A stretch of DNA of 64,000 bases from an uncultured Hyphomicrobiales bacterium (GCA_903930435.1 CAIYYN010000042.1:1-64000), one strand, 5' to 3'. Positions 29,905 through 39,723 are shown, counted from the stretch's first letter. Made by a program: numbers and translations. Notes: a model not told the origin generated them from the letters alone.

Positions 29905-30395
29905 AGCTTTCCTTGAGCCAGATTGACGTAGGAGGTGAACGAAGACACCGTCCTGGCGAAAATCGCCAACAGATCGATTCATATGATTTTATTAATACAG
30001 CAAAAAACTTTTCGAAGGGTTGACAATTCCCCGAAACGTTGAAGGAACAGCATAAGTATTACTACTTATAATCCATCAATATCGGTATAGCTGGAAGCGC
30101 CATCAAATGCGAAGCGGTGTTTTGAATCCGACTGCTTCAGTGGCGCTGTTTTCCACCGTCCAACAGCGAACTTCCAGCTTTTACAGCGACTATCCCCAAT
30201 GGTGCCGTTTAAAGGGTCGTCAGCCGTGTAAAGAATAGCTATAGTCCGCCGCCGTTGCCTGCATTGCCCGATGGCAATCAGAGGACGCGGACGAGGAGCA
30301 CTGAACTGCGCAATCGAGAAATTGTTGCCAGAAATGGCCACAAATCTGTTGCACGGGTCTTGATAGAGTTTTTGGACTGAAAGGTATGGAGTTCG
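29905..30395. other. Divergent intergenic region between the cyclase gene and purA
   Basis: A 491-bp gap, AT-rich at 29985-30075, including TATAAT at 30067-30072 with no good -35. A large hairpin is listed separately. Small frames on both strands lack ribosome sites and motifs. Confidence 0.45.
30096..30147 (+). terminator. Two-part hairpin followed by a short T-run
   Basis: AGCGCCA (30096-30102) pairs with TGGCGCT (30141-30147), and inside it GAAGC (30111-30115) pairs with GCTTC (30134-30138); GTTTTCC follows on the plus strand. No plus-strand gene lies upstream, so it may end a small RNA or be a structured part of the purA leader. The T-run is short. Confidence 0.35.
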
Positions 30396-31688
30396 ATGGC
30401 CAACGTCGTCGTAGTTGGGTCGCAGTGGGGCGACGAAGGCAAGGGAAAGATTGTCGATTGGCTTTCGGAGCGTGCCGATGTGGTTGTTCGTTTTCAAGGC
30501 GGGCACAACGCCGGGCACACGCTGGTCATTGACGGGATCTCCTATAAATTGGCGATGTTACCGTCCGGAGTCGTGCGCAAAGGCAAGCTCTCCGTTATTG
30601 GCAACGGCGTCGTCGTCGATCCCTATGCCTTCATCGCTGAAATCGAAAAATTAAGCGCGCAGGGCGTGACCGTCACGCCTGAGACCCTTCGTGTCGCCGA
30701 CAACGCGACCTTGATCCTTTCGGTGCATCGCGAACTCGACCAATGGCGTGAGTCCTCTAACTCAGGAACACGCATAGGCACGACAGGACGCGGTATCGGA
30801 CCTGCTTACGAGGATAAGGTCGGACGCAGGGCCATCCGCGTGATGGATCTCCAGACGTTGGACACCCTGGCACCAAAGATCGAACGGCTTTTGTCGCATC
30901 ACAACGCCTTGCGGCGGGGCTTTGGCCAACCCGAAGTCAACGCGGAGACGATTTACAAGGAACTCTCGGACATCGCAGCGCCGATGTTGCCCTACATCGA
31001 TACCGTCTGGCGTCTTCTGGATCAGCGGCGACGTGCCGGAAGCCGTATCCTGTTTGAAGGCGCACAGGGCGCGCTTCTGGATATCGATCACGGTACCTAT
31101 CCATTTGTCACCTCCTCCAATACCGTGGCCGCTCAGGCGGCGACTGGCTCGGGTCTGGGACCCGGTGCGATCGGGTACGTGCTTGGGATCACGAAGGCCT
31201 ATACGACGCGCGTCGGCGAAGGCCCGTTCCCGACAGAACAGCAGAACGAGGTCGGCGAATTCCTGGGATCACGGGGGCACGAATTTGGCACGAACACAGG
31301 CCGCAAACGTCGCTGCGGCTGGTTTGATGCGGTTCTGGTCCGGCAGATCGTCCAGGTCAGCGGAATCAACGGAATAGCGCTGACGAAGCTGGATGTACTC
31401 GACGGGCTCGACGAGATCAAAATTTGCGTCAAGTACAAACTCGACGGTATTGAACTTGACCATCTGCCTGCGGCTCAAGGGGATCAGGGACGCGTTGAAG
31501 CCATTTACGAGACATTGCCAGGCTGGCAGGAATCGACGCGCGGTGCACGTAGCTGGGCGGATTTGCCAGCCCAGGCGATCAAATATGTCCGCTACATCGA
31601 GGAACTGATCGGCGCTCCCGTCGCCATGTTATCGACAAGTCCGGAGCGCGAAGACACAATTCTTGTGCAAGACCCGTTTCAGGATTAA
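30396..31688 (+). CDS. purA: Adenylosuccinate synthetase
   Basis: Joins IMP and aspartate using GTP, the first committed step to AMP. The P-loop-like [16 protein letters not shown], the IMP loop [12 protein letters not shown], and [18 protein letters not shown] are present. The C-terminal stretch [20 protein letters not shown] carries guanine-recognition residues. Length 430 is typical. GGAG lies 6 bp before the ATG. The long leader upstream suggests its own promoter. The next gene, encoding a membrane protein, may be co-transcribed. Confidence 0.97.
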   Translation: MANVVVVGSQWGDEGKGKIVDWLSERADVVVRFQGGHNAGHTLVIDGISYKLAMLPSGVVRKGKLSVIGNGVVVDPYAFIAEIEKLSAQGVTVTPETLRVADNATLILSVHRELDQWRESSNSGTRIGTTGRGIGPAYEDKVGRRAIRVMDLQTLDTLAPKIERLLSHHNALRRGFGQPEVNAETIYKELSDIAAPMLPYIDTVWRLLDQRRRAGSRILFEGAQGALLDIDHGTYPFVTSSNTVAAQAATGSGLGPGAIGYVLGITKAYTTRVGEGPFPTEQQNEVGEFLGSRGHEFGTNTGRKRRCGWFDAVLVRQIVQVSGINGIALTKLDVLDGLDEIKICVKYKLDGIELDHLPAAQGDQGRVEAIYETLPGWQESTRGARSWADLPAQAIKYVRYIEELIGAPVAMLSTSPEREDTILVQDPFQD

Positions 31689-31753
31689 CGATATTTTTGA
31701 TATCCTGAAACAGCGCAACGGGTTGGAGGGTGATACGGGGCTGATGGCACGCA

Positions 31754-33685
31754 ATGGCTGATTATTATGCGATCCTGAAACGTGCCATCAACGGTCTCGC
31801 GGAACCGACCGGTGAGTCACGCCGGTCCGTGTACGAAAAAGCCCGGACCGCGCTTGTTGCACAGTTGAAATCCTTCGACCCACCGCTCAGTGCATCGGAA
31901 ATAACCCAGCAAAGGCTCCAGCTTGAAGATGCGATCCGGAAGGTCGAGTCGGAATCGGCCAAGGGCCTTTTGACACAGGCGCTGAGCCGAGCTTCGCTGC
32001 CTGACCGGACGGCTCCGACTGGCGTACCGACGAGCACGCAAACCAATCCACCGGCACCAGCGGCGCGTGCATTCCCGGAACCCGTCACTCTCGGTCTCAC
32101 ACCGCGTTCGACCGTACCGATTGCCAAGTCTGCGGCACCCGCACCCGACACGGCATCATTGAGCAAAACCACCGAGCCGGTAACGGGCTCTGTTCCCAGA
32201 GCGGCGATGCCGAGCGCAGAGCCGACTGCGCCAACCCGTCCGCCACTGGCGCGACTCTCTGCCACCTCAGCAACCGGGTCTGGTTCGAATACGGCTCCAA
32301 CGCTTGGAATGCGCGTTTCAAAAACGCAGTTTGAACCGATAACTCCGCCGACGTCCGCACCGGAACGTGCGGCCGCACCGATATCGCCAACCAAAACGCC
32401 CCCGGAGCCGGTTGCGCAGCCGCTCCCCGCCGACACCGGCGGATCATTTTCAGCCAGCAGCAATGCCAGCGCGGACAGCGCCGCGAGCTACGAGCAGGAA
32501 GAGGTCACCCAGTCAGTCGCGAACCGGGTCTTGAAGAGGGCCGTAAGTGACAGCGACCGCCTTGGAAATGCAACCCAGGAAACAGCGCGCCGTGCGCGCG
32601 ACGCCTTGTCAGTTGCAGAGACACCACTTGATGAAAACCTGTCTTCAGCAGGGCCATCCGGCAAACGGAGCGACCGCAAACCGCTGACCTCACGTGATCG
32701 CCCGCCGAGGGAAGCGCCTGCTGCCGGGTTGCAGCCAGCACGCAACCCGACGGCGCGACGGGGATCGCGTCTGCCGGTGATCATCGGGTTGGTCGTCGTG
32801 GCCGTCGTCGCACTGGCGGGTGCCGGACTCTACATGAACCGTGAGGTGATTGCTGCCTATCTTGGCGCGCAGAAGCCACTGATCGAGTTGGCCCAGCGCG
32901 CCCCGATCGAGAAGCCGATCGTGAAATCGACGGATCGTCTGGTGCCAGACGAACAAACGACCAAACCGACATCCCCATCAAATGTAAAAGTCGTCACAAC
33001 TCAGCCCATTACGCCGGGCAACAGTGCGCCGCCCGTCGCGGCAACCAGTGGGCAGACGGACGCGGCACCGGCTGCGGTAACCGCGGCAACGGTTGTCACG
33101 TCGGCAGCGCCACTGCCAACCAACGCCGATGTCCCGCCGATTGCGCAGAAGGCAGCGCTGCTTGAAGAGGCTCAGGATGGCACCTCCGCACCAATTTTGA
33201 CCGGCGGCACGGTCATTTGGCAATTGGTGAAGGCACCAAATCCCGTTTCAGGAAAACCGGATATCACACGGCTTCAGGGGCGTGTGGAAATTCCTGATCG
33301 TGGGGTGGCCATGACCCTGACAATCGAGCAGAATACCGACGTCACGCTGCAGGCAACGCACCTGCTGAAGCTCGAGTTTAAATTACCGGCAGATTTCAAT
33401 AACAAGAGCGTGGCCAGAGTTCCCGGCATCATCATGAAGTCAGCGGAACAGGCACGCGGTGATCCGCTGTCGGGAGCAACGGCCAAGATCACGAGCAACA
33501 TCTTCTGGATTGCACTCTATGCCGGGGATACCGACAAGGCGCGCAACATTCAGTTGATCCGGGATCGTGGCTGGATCGATATTCCCATCGTCTATGACAC
33601 CAATAAACGCGCCATGCTCACGCTTGAAAAAGCTGGAGCCGGGGATCGCGTTTTCAATGACGCGCTCGCCGCCTGGGGCGGGTGA
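31754..33685 (+). CDS. Conserved bitopic membrane protein of unknown function
   Basis: A 643-residue protein found after purA. It has an N-terminal helical domain of about 70 residues (MADYYAILKRAINGL onward), a long low-complexity Pro/Ala/Thr/Ser segment (70-335), one membrane helix near residues 340-360 (LPVIIGLVVVAVVALAGAGL), another Pro/Ala/Thr linker, and a compact C-terminal domain (about 480-643) starting GGTVIWQLVKAPNPVSGKPD. The topology places this last domain in the periplasm. I do not recognise a catalytic motif. The layout suggests an envelope-spanning scaffold. The start at 31754 is overlapped by a five-codon frame beginning at 31744. Confidence 0.85.
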   Translation: MADYYAILKRAINGLAEPTGESRRSVYEKARTALVAQLKSFDPPLSASEITQQRLQLEDAIRKVESESAKGLLTQALSRASLPDRTAPTGVPTSTQTNPPAPAARAFPEPVTLGLTPRSTVPIAKSAAPAPDTASLSKTTEPVTGSVPRAAMPSAEPTAPTRPPLARLSATSATGSGSNTAPTLGMRVSKTQFEPITPPTSAPERAAAPISPTKTPPEPVAQPLPADTGGSFSASSNASADSAASYEQEEVTQSVANRVLKRAVSDSDRLGNATQETARRARDALSVAETPLDENLSSAGPSGKRSDRKPLTSRDRPPREAPAAGLQPARNPTARRGSRLPVIIGLVVVAVVALAGAGLYMNREVIAAYLGAQKPLIELAQRAPIEKPIVKSTDRLVPDEQTTKPTSPSNVKVVTTQPITPGNSAPPVAATSGQTDAAPAAVTAATVVTSAAPLPTNADVPPIAQKAALLEEAQDGTSAPILTGGTVIWQLVKAPNPVSGKPDITRLQGRVEIPDRGVAMTLTIEQNTDVTLQATHLLKLEFKLPADFNNKSVARVPGIIMKSAEQARGDPLSGATAKITSNIFWIALYAGDTDKARNIQLIRDRGWIDIPIVYDTNKRAMLTLEKAGAGDRVFNDALAAWGG

Positions 33686-33745
33686 CGCAGACCGGACTGT
33701 TGTCCAGCCTGCATGACGACACGGTTTGGCTTGCAGATCGCCTGA

Positions 33746-35092
33746 TCAGCGCAGCAGCGGTGACCAGGCCGGATCTGAGGCAAATCCGGGGATGCGAACC
33801 TGATTATTGACGGTTCCGGTCACGTCCGCATACCAGATCGATGCACCGCCTGACGCGCCGCCACCGTCCTGGAAATACATCACGTAGCGCCCGTTTGGTG
33901 CCCAGCTCGGGCCTTCGTTGTGATAGCCGTCGGCGATTATCCGCTCAGCTGATCCGTCCGGCTTCATGACGCCAATCTTGAAATTGCCGCCGTCCTGCTT
34001 GGTGAAGGCGACATAGGGATTTTCCGGATCCGGCGAAAACACCGGCGTCGCGTAACGGCCTGATCCGAAGGAAATCCGGCGTGGCGATGAGCCGTCGGCC
34101 CCCATGATATAAACCTGCTGCGCGCCGCCACGATCGGATTCGAAGACAATTTGCGAACCATCCGGCGAGTAGGACGGTGACGTGTTGATCGAGGAGTCAT
34201 CGGTCAACTGGCGGATTTGCCGCGAGCCGAGTTCCATCACATAGATGTTCGAATTGCCCTCACGCTCGACCGAGAAGATCAGCTTCGAGCCATCGGGCGA
34301 AAAGCGCGGCGAAAACGTCATGGAGGCGAATTCACCAACCAGCTGTCGAGACCCGTTGGCCGTGTTGAGGATGAACACATGGGGGTCGCCCTGCCCATAG
34401 GCCATGTAGGCGACCTGTTGCGTCGACGGCGAGAAACGCGGTGTCAGCACCAGTTCCGACCCTTGCGTCAGATAGCGCACATTGGCACCATCCCAGTCCA
34501 TGAGCGCCAGCCTCTTGATGCGCGCTGTCTTTGGACCGGTTTCGGCAACGAAAGCAACGCGCGTATCAAAGAAGCCCTTGAAACCGGTCAGTTGTGAGTA
34601 GACGGCATCTGCAATAATGTGACCGAGACGCCGCACGTTGTCCGGCGAGGTCGCAAACTGCTGGCCAAGCAGCTGTTGACCTGTCGTCACATCCCACAGG
34701 CGCACGGCAGCAACAATCTGCCCGCCCTGCATCTGCACGGTACAGGCAACCAGCGCCTGCGCGCCAATCGTCATCCAGTTGTTGAACCTCGGCGCGTCGC
34801 TGGCCCCGACCGTCTTGTCGAGATAGGAGCTGGGGTCCAGCGGATTGAGATAGCCGGACAGCTTCAGGTCATTGGCGACAATCTGCGATACCTGGCTGGC
34901 GAAATTCGGATCGCCCGCAAAATTTGGTACCGCAATCGGCATCGGCGTGAAGGGTTGGCCAGGGTTCAGTGTAAAGGTCAGGGCCGACGCAGGTCGCGGA
35001 GCAAGCAATCCAGCCACACCAACCACGCCAAGCGTTGATGCACCCAGAGAAAACGCACGTCGCGTCAGAGGCAAGTTCTTATTGGCAACCAT
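33746..35092 (-). CDS. tolB: Tol-Pal system beta-propeller protein TolB
   Basis: Periplasmic component that couples TolA to Pal during division. After the signal there is the TolB N-terminal domain (PIAVPNFAG), then a six-bladed propeller with repeated motifs such as [15 protein letters not shown] and [15 protein letters not shown]. About 448 residues. The signal sequence has a twin-arginine-like motif, [10 protein letters not shown], followed by a hydrophobic segment ending PASA. ATG at 35092 (GAGGA upstream) is preferred over 35104. It is the last gene of the tolQRAB run; pal does not follow. Confidence 0.95.
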   Translation of the reverse strand: MVANKNLPLTRRAFSLGASTLGVVGVAGLLAPRPASALTFTLNPGQPFTPMPIAVPNFAGDPNFASQVSQIVANDLKLSGYLNPLDPSSYLDKTVGASDAPRFNNWMTIGAQALVACTVQMQGGQIVAAVRLWDVTTGQQLLGQQFATSPDNVRRLGHIIADAVYSQLTGFKGFFDTRVAFVAETGPKTARIKRLALMDWDGANVRYLTQGSELVLTPRFSPSTQQVAYMAYGQGDPHVFILNTANGSRQLVGEFASMTFSPRFSPDGSKLIFSVEREGNSNIYVMELGSRQIRQLTDDSSINTSPSYSPDGSQIVFESDRGGAQQVYIMGADGSSPRRISFGSGRYATPVFSPDPENPYVAFTKQDGGNFKIGVMKPDGSAERIIADGYHNEGPSWAPNGRYVMYFQDGGGASGGASIWYADVTGTVNNQVRIPGFASDPAWSPLLR

Positions 35093-35159
35093 CGTCGTCC
35101 TCATCTAAACCAAGCAGTAGACCAGCTATTGGTCCTGTCATTCACGGAGTGCGAGCCAA

Positions 35160-36284
35160 TCATTTCGGATTACTCGGATCGAAGGTGATGCGATTTTCGG
35201 CCCACGCCGCATATTTGTCGGCCGGCAGCTTGAAAGGATGCTCAGCTGCACACATTTTCACGGCGCGCTTTGCGCTGCTAACAATCGACGGTCCTTGAGG
35301 ATTTGTTCCGCCGCTGACGCCATAAAGTTCAGGCTCACCCCGAAGTGTGCCATCCGGGTTGAGAGACACGTTCAGGGTCACTTTGACACCAGACTCAGAC
35401 GCTCCTGGCGGAATGTTCCAGCACTGAAGGATCTGGGACCGCAACATACCGATCAAGCCTTCCAGTTCACTCTGAGACAGCTTCAGCGTCGGTATATTGG
35501 GTCCATTCGGATTGCCGAGGCTGGCTGACTTTGGAGCACGACTGGACGAGGTTCCCGTATCGACATGGTTCTGAATGTCGGTCACCTGCCCGCGCAACGC
35601 CGATGGTGTTTGGGATGGTGCAGCAGAGGCCTTGGGATCATTGGACGCCAATTTGACGGGCGTGGGATTGACGGGTGGCTTGTCGGCAGGCTTTGGCTGA
35701 TCCGGCTTCTTCTCCGGCGGCTTTTCCTGTGCCTTTGCATCTTCCAGAAGCTTGTCGAGCGCCTTCTGATCCTTCGGAGGCTGCTTGACTTCCGGCGGCT
35801 TCGCCTCGGCAATCGGCTTGGCGGTCTCGGATTCCTTCAGGACATCCGGCTTGGCAGGCGGGACGGGCACCGGCTCAGGCTTGACGAGCTTCGAGAGGTC
35901 AGGCTTGGACGGCTCCGGCTTTGGCTCCGGTTTTGGTTCAGGCTTCACTGGTGGCGGCGGCGTAACCGGTGGCTGCGGCTTTTCAGGCGGCGTCGGCACC
36001 TGCTGAGGCGGCGGGGGTGGCTCTTCCGACTTCGTATCGCCTGCCCGCTTGCCGTCGCTTTCCTTTGCTGACGCTTTCGTATCCCTGGTGATCTCGTCCG
36101 AGGGCTTGCCGGTCTTGGAGCCAAGCTTCTGCTGCGTCGTATCACTGGGTGGCAGCAGTTCGACGTCAATGGGATCAGACGCTGGCGCCTCAATCACCAT
36201 CGGTGGCTCCGACGCGAACGACAGCAACGCCCAGCCAAGAACGGCAGCGTGCAGAACGATCGACGTCGGAAGGCCAACTCTCAC
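35160..36284 (-). CDS. tolA: Tol-Pal system protein TolA
   Basis: Inner-membrane protein spanning the periplasm. One N-terminal membrane helix (SIVLHAAVLGWALLSF) is followed by a very long Lys/Pro/Glu-rich segment (about residues 50-240), the expected extended domain II, and a C-terminal TonB-like domain (MLRSQILQCWNIPPG, VTLNVSLNPDGTL). Length 374. The start is GTG at 36284, 13 bp after the tolR stop, with AGGAG/GAGGCG upstream. Domain II is proline-rich and thus more polyproline-like than the helical Lys/Ala domain of E. coli TolA. Confidence 0.94.
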   Translation of the reverse strand: MRVGLPTSIVLHAAVLGWALLSFASEPPMVIEAPASDPIDVELLPPSDTTQQKLGSKTGKPSDEITRDTKASAKESDGKRAGDTKSEEPPPPPQQVPTPPEKPQPPVTPPPPVKPEPKPEPKPEPSKPDLSKLVKPEPVPVPPAKPDVLKESETAKPIAEAKPPEVKQPPKDQKALDKLLEDAKAQEKPPEKKPDQPKPADKPPVNPTPVKLASNDPKASAAPSQTPSALRGQVTDIQNHVDTGTSSSRAPKSASLGNPNGPNIPTLKLSQSELEGLIGMLRSQILQCWNIPPGASESGVKVTLNVSLNPDGTLRGEPELYGVSGGTNPQGPSIVSSAKRAVKMCAAEHPFKLPADKYAAWAENRITFDPSNPK

Positions 36285-36297
36285 CGCCTCGACACTC

Positions 36298-36744
36298 CTA
36301 GTTCGGATTCATCTGGATGGCGATCTTGTGGAAGCCGGCATTGTTCAGCTCGGCCAGCACCTTCGACGTCGTGCCCCACACGGCTGCCTTGTCGCCCCGG
36401 AACACGATCCGCTCCTCAGCATTGCCTTTAGAGATCGCCTGCATGGTTCTGACGAGATCATTCAGCGGAACCTCGGCATCGGCCACGAAGATCTTGCCCG
36501 TCGGATCAACGGAAATCGTGATCGGGCGCACGTTGCCCTCGGCTGGTTTGCCATTGGCATCAGGAAGGTCAATCGGCACGTTCGACGTCATAAGGGGAGC
36601 GGCGACCATGAAGATGATCAGCAACACGAGCACGACGTCGATGAACGGCGTCATGTTGATCTCGCTCATCATGGCAGAATTCGTGCGGCGACGCCGGCCG
36701 CGACGCCCACCTGCATCTCCACCAGATTTGACAGCCATTGCCAT
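36298..36744 (-). CDS. tolR: Biopolymer transporter TolR (ExbD family)
   Basis: Proton-channel partner of TolQ, 148 residues. A basic N-terminus (GGRRGRRRRTNS) leads to the conserved MSEINMTPFIDVVLVLLIIF, whose Asp lies in the single membrane helix and is the proton-conducting residue. The periplasmic domain follows (VPIDLPDANGK). GAGGAG precedes the ATG. It is separated from tolQ by 11 bp. Confidence 0.96.
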   Translation of the reverse strand: MAMAVKSGGDAGGRRGRRRRTNSAMMSEINMTPFIDVVLVLLIIFMVAAPLMTSNVPIDLPDANGKPAEGNVRPITISVDPTGKIFVADAEVPLNDLVRTMQAISKGNAEERIVFRGDKAAVWGTTSKVLAELNNAGFHKIAIQMNPN

Positions 36745-36755
36745 CGGGTTGCTCC

Positions 36756-37469
36756 TCAGGCTGCCTGACGTTCGTCAATCTGACGCGACAGGATGGCGGA
36801 AAACTCATCGGCGAATGTCTCAAGCCGGCCGCTGAGCGCATTGGCATCCGACGTCAGCGTGTTATAGGCAATGACCGCCGGGATAGCTGCAACAAGGCCA
36901 ATGGCCGTCGCAAACAGGGCTTCGGCGATACCGGGGGCGACAACGGCAAGCGAGGTATTCTTGGAGGCCGCGATGCTGGTGAAGGCCGTCATGATGCCCC
37001 AGACGGTACCAAACAGACCGATGAACGGAGCGGAAGAACCGATGGTTGCCAGTACGAGCAGTTTGGACTGAAGCCGTTCAAGCTCGCGGCCAATCGTGAC
37101 ATCCATCACCTTGTCAATGCGCTGTTGCAGCGAGCCAATCGCCGCGCGACCGCCCTCATGACTGCGCTTCCACTCGCGCATGGCCGCGACGAATAGCGCT
37201 GGCATGCCAGTGTTATCGCGGCTGGCGAGTGTCCGATAGAGTTCTTCAAGGCTCTGCCCGGACCAGAACACCTGCTCGAACGCATCCATCTGGCTGCGCG
37301 TACGCCGATAGAGAAAGATCTTGTCGACGACGATGGCCCAGCACCAGACCGATGCGGCCATGAGCCCGATCATCACGCATTTCACGACAATGCCTGCTTG
37401 CAGGAACAAGGCCAGGATCGACAGGGACGCAGCGGGTGCTGCAAGGGCGACCTGCGATACTTCGTTCAT
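36756..37469 (-). CDS. tolQ: Biopolymer transporter TolQ (MotA/ExbB family)
   Basis: Three-helix membrane protein that forms the proton channel with TolR and energises TolA. It has 237 residues with ExbB-family features: a first helix near residues 17-40, then a large cytoplasmic loop, and the TM2-TM3 pair GSSAPFIGLFGTVWGIMTAF and GIAEALFATAIGLVAAIPAVIAYN. The conserved Thr and Gly residues of the channel are present. GAGGG lies before the ATG. First gene of the tolQRAB run. Confidence 0.96.
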   Translation of the reverse strand: MNEVSQVALAAPAASLSILALFLQAGIVVKCVMIGLMAASVWCWAIVVDKIFLYRRTRSQMDAFEQVFWSGQSLEELYRTLASRDNTGMPALFVAAMREWKRSHEGGRAAIGSLQQRIDKVMDVTIGRELERLQSKLLVLATIGSSAPFIGLFGTVWGIMTAFTSIAASKNTSLAVVAPGIAEALFATAIGLVAAIPAVIAYNTLTSDANALSGRLETFADEFSAILSRQIDERQAA

Positions 37470-37773
37470 GGATTTTTTCCCTCACTGCCCGGCAAAAACT
37501 CTGGCCATATCGATCACATGTTCGAGCCAGTCGGCTCAATGTTCGGTCACCGACACTCCCGGTCTGCAAAACCAGGCGTGACGCATGAGACAATCTGGCT
37601 GCTACCCATCGGATAAGCCTGCATCTGCCTGCGGAATATGGCCAAACGACGGCCCTTCGGCAGCCGTTCGATCAGCACGCACGCAGCTGATACCAAACCC
37701 TTTGTATGGTTAAAGAACCGTTAGCGTTTTGCAGTGCAGCATGCAAGAAAACAGGGATGAGCAGATCAAATCG
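37470..37773. other. Intergenic region upstream of tolQ
   Basis: A 304-bp gap between ybgC and tolQ, which should hold the tolQRAB promoter. I find no clear terminator, no convincing -35/-10 pair and no supported small gene. Confidence 0.4.
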
Positions 37774-38193
37774 TCAGGCACCCAGAAACCGCTTGCGAAT
37801 ATCCGACGGGATGCGCATCGGACGGCCATCGCTGCTGATGGCGGCAACAGTGACACGTCCGGTCAGGATCATGTCGATATCACGCATGAGACGCTGCTCG
37901 AGGACGAGCCTGGCACCGCCGAGTTCCTTGAGTTCAGTGGTGACTGTCAGGAGATCATCGAGACGGGCAGGCTTGATATAGTCGAGTTCCATCCTGCGAA
38001 CGACGAACAGGAGCGGCTTGCCACGGTCGGCTGACATCAGAACCGATTGGTCAAGTCCAATAGAACGCAGGAACTCGGTGCGGCCGCGCTCCAAAAACCG
38101 CACATGGCTGCCGTGATAGACAATGCCTCCGGCGTCCGTGTCTTCGTAATAGACGCGGATGTCGAAACTATGGGCGAGATAGGTTTGTACCAT
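37774..38193 (-). CDS. ybgC: Tol-Pal-associated acyl-CoA thioesterase YbgC
   Basis: Hot-dog-fold thioesterase of 139 residues. The active-site Asp lies in YYEDTDAGGIVYHGSH, and YHGSHVRFLERGRTEFLRS is the conserved helix. E. coli YbgC hydrolyses short acyl-CoA and interacts with acyl carrier protein. ATG at 38193 is 7 bp after the hicB stop; the longer frame overlaps hicB and is not supported. Its usual neighbours are ruvB upstream and tolQ downstream, as here apart from the inserted hicAB pair. Confidence 0.93.
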   Translation of the reverse strand: MVQTYLAHSFDIRVYYEDTDAGGIVYHGSHVRFLERGRTEFLRSIGLDQSVLMSADRGKPLLFVVRRMELDYIKPARLDDLLTVTTELKELGGARLVLEQRLMRDIDMILTGRVTVAAISSDGRPMRIPSDIRKRFLGA

Positions 38194-38200
38194 CAGAGAA

Positions 38201-38425
38201 TTAGCCCGCTGGGGCCAGGTGGCGGCTGGGTTCGGGCACCTGGCGTCCGAGTTCAAGCGCGGCCTCGATCCAGACTGAAATCGCATCCTGAACGTTGATC
38301 AAGGCCTCTTCCGGCGTTTCTCCATCGCTCATACAGCCCGGCAAATCCGGCACAAAAGCAGCAAAGCCGCCCCCGTCCTCGCTCGGAAGCGGTTCAACAA
38401 TCACAGGGTAAATCAGCGGCTTCAT
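38201..38425 (-). CDS. hicB: HicB-family antitoxin
   Basis: Protein of 74 residues with the HicB degenerate RNase-H-like fold: IYPVIVEPLPSEDGGGFAAFVPDLPGCMSDGET and EEALINVQDAISVWIEAA. It should bind and neutralise HicA. It ends soon after this domain, with no visible C-terminal helix-turn-helix or ribbon-helix-helix, so DNA binding is uncertain. It lies 6 bp after hicA and 7 bp before ybgC, so it is embedded in the operon. Confidence 0.85.
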   Translation of the reverse strand: MKPLIYPVIVEPLPSEDGGGFAAFVPDLPGCMSDGETPEEALINVQDAISVWIEAALELGRQVPEPSRHLAPAG

Positions 38426-38431
38426 GTCAGT

Positions 38432-38686
38432 TTATGTCCCGTTTCTCGCGGCGCGAACCTGATCGACGAAGCGAACCAATGAGCGAATATAAACCGGTTT
38501 TATTGGTCGTTTAAAGGGTATCGTCAAAATTGACGGTAGCAGTGGATGGCTGACCTTGTAGTGAGAGCCGCCTCCGCGCGGGGAAGAACATTCGATCTCA
38601 TGGATCGAACAAAGCATCATCACATCACGAATTGTCCAATCCGAGCGTGGATTACGCCGCATTTGTTCGAGTAAATCCAAGTTCAC
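38432..38686 (-). CDS. hicA: HicA-like toxin (mRNA interferase)
   Basis: Protein of 84 residues with a HicA-like dsRNA-binding fold. The signature [11 protein letters not shown] carries the catalytic His (residue 42), followed by [21 protein letters not shown]. Active HicA cleaves mRNA. Its start is GTG at 38686, overlapping the ruvB stop by 4 bp (GTGA), which indicates translational coupling to ruvB. It is slightly longer than many HicA toxins because of an N-terminal helix ([15 protein letters not shown]). Confidence 0.82.
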   Translation of the reverse strand: MNLDLLEQMRRNPRSDWTIRDVMMLCSIHEIECSSPRGGGSHYKVSHPLLPSILTIPFKRPIKPVYIRSLVRFVDQVRAARNGT

Positions 38687-39723
38687 TCACCATCATCGAG
38701 AAACAGCGCCATCTGCTCGGGCCTGCTGGGCGGCACGGCCAATCCCATGTGACGGAATGCCTGCGCCGTCAGCACGCGACCACGCGGCGTGCGTTGCACG
38801 AACCCCTGCTGGATCAGATAGGGCTCGACGATTTCCTCAATGGCGTCGCGTGGTTCGGAGAGCGCTGCGGCAATGGTCTCGATACCGACCGGTCCGCCGC
38901 CAAATGACACCGCAATCACGTTGAGATACCGCGTATCCAGTTGATCCAGGCCTGCGTGATCGACCTCCAGCCTGAGCAACGCCCGGTCTGCAGCTACCCG
39001 GTCAATGCGATCAGCACCAGCAACGAGCGCGAAATCACGAACCCGCCGCAGCAGGCGACCAGCGATACGCGGCGTGCCGCGCGAACGACGGGCGATCTCG
39101 TTTGCACCCTCGGGCGTGATGCCAATCCCGTGGATGCGGGCGCCACGGGTGACGATATATTCCAGCTCTTCGACGGTATAGAAATTGAGCCGCACCGGAA
39201 TGCCAAAACGATCGCGCAAGGGGGTCGTCAGAAGCCCGAGCCGGGTTGTAGCGGCGACAAGCGTGAATTTGGCCAGATCGATCTTGACCGACCGCGCCGC
39301 CGGGCCTTCGCCGATGATGAGATCCAGTTGGTAGTCCTCCATCGCCGGATAGAGGATTTCCTCAACGGCTGGGTTGAGGCGGTGGATTTCATCAATGAAG
39401 AGGACGTCGCGCTCTTCCAGATTGGTCAGGAGCGCGGCCAAGTCACCGGCCTTGGCGATCACCGGGCCTGACGTTGCACGGAAGTTGACCCCCAACTCGC
39501 GACTGACGATCTGGGCGAGCGTCGTCTTGCCGAGACCCGGAGGACCGACGAACAGGACGTGGTCCAGCGCCTCCCGACGGGTCTTGGCCGCCTCAATGAA
39601 GACCTTGAGATTTTCGCGCGCTGCAGCCTGACCGACGAAATCGTCGAGTGTTTGCGGACGCAGGCTGGCGTCAACATCTTCCTCGCGCTTTTCCGGCGAC
39701 AACAATCGCTTCGGCGGGGCCAT
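38683..39723 (-). CDS. ruvB: Holliday junction branch-migration ATPase RuvB
   Basis: AAA+ motor that drives branch migration with RuvA. Walker A GPPGLGKT (residues 60-67), Walker [11 protein letters not shown] and sensor ATTRLGLL are present, followed by the winged-helix DNA-binding domain ([13 protein letters not shown]). Length 346 is typical. It is in the yebC-ruvC-ruvA-ruvB arrangement common in this order, but a DUF6165 gene separates it from ruvA, and hicA overlaps its stop codon. Confidence 0.97.
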   Translation of the reverse strand: MAPPKRLLSPEKREEDVDASLRPQTLDDFVGQAAARENLKVFIEAAKTRREALDHVLFVGPPGLGKTTLAQIVSRELGVNFRATSGPVIAKAGDLAALLTNLEERDVLFIDEIHRLNPAVEEILYPAMEDYQLDLIIGEGPAARSVKIDLAKFTLVAATTRLGLLTTPLRDRFGIPVRLNFYTVEELEYIVTRGARIHGIGITPEGANEIARRSRGTPRIAGRLLRRVRDFALVAGADRIDRVAADRALLRLEVDHAGLDQLDTRYLNVIAVSFGGGPVGIETIAAALSEPRDAIEEIVEPYLIQQGFVQRTPRGRVLTAQAFRHMGLAVPPSRPEQMALFLDDGE

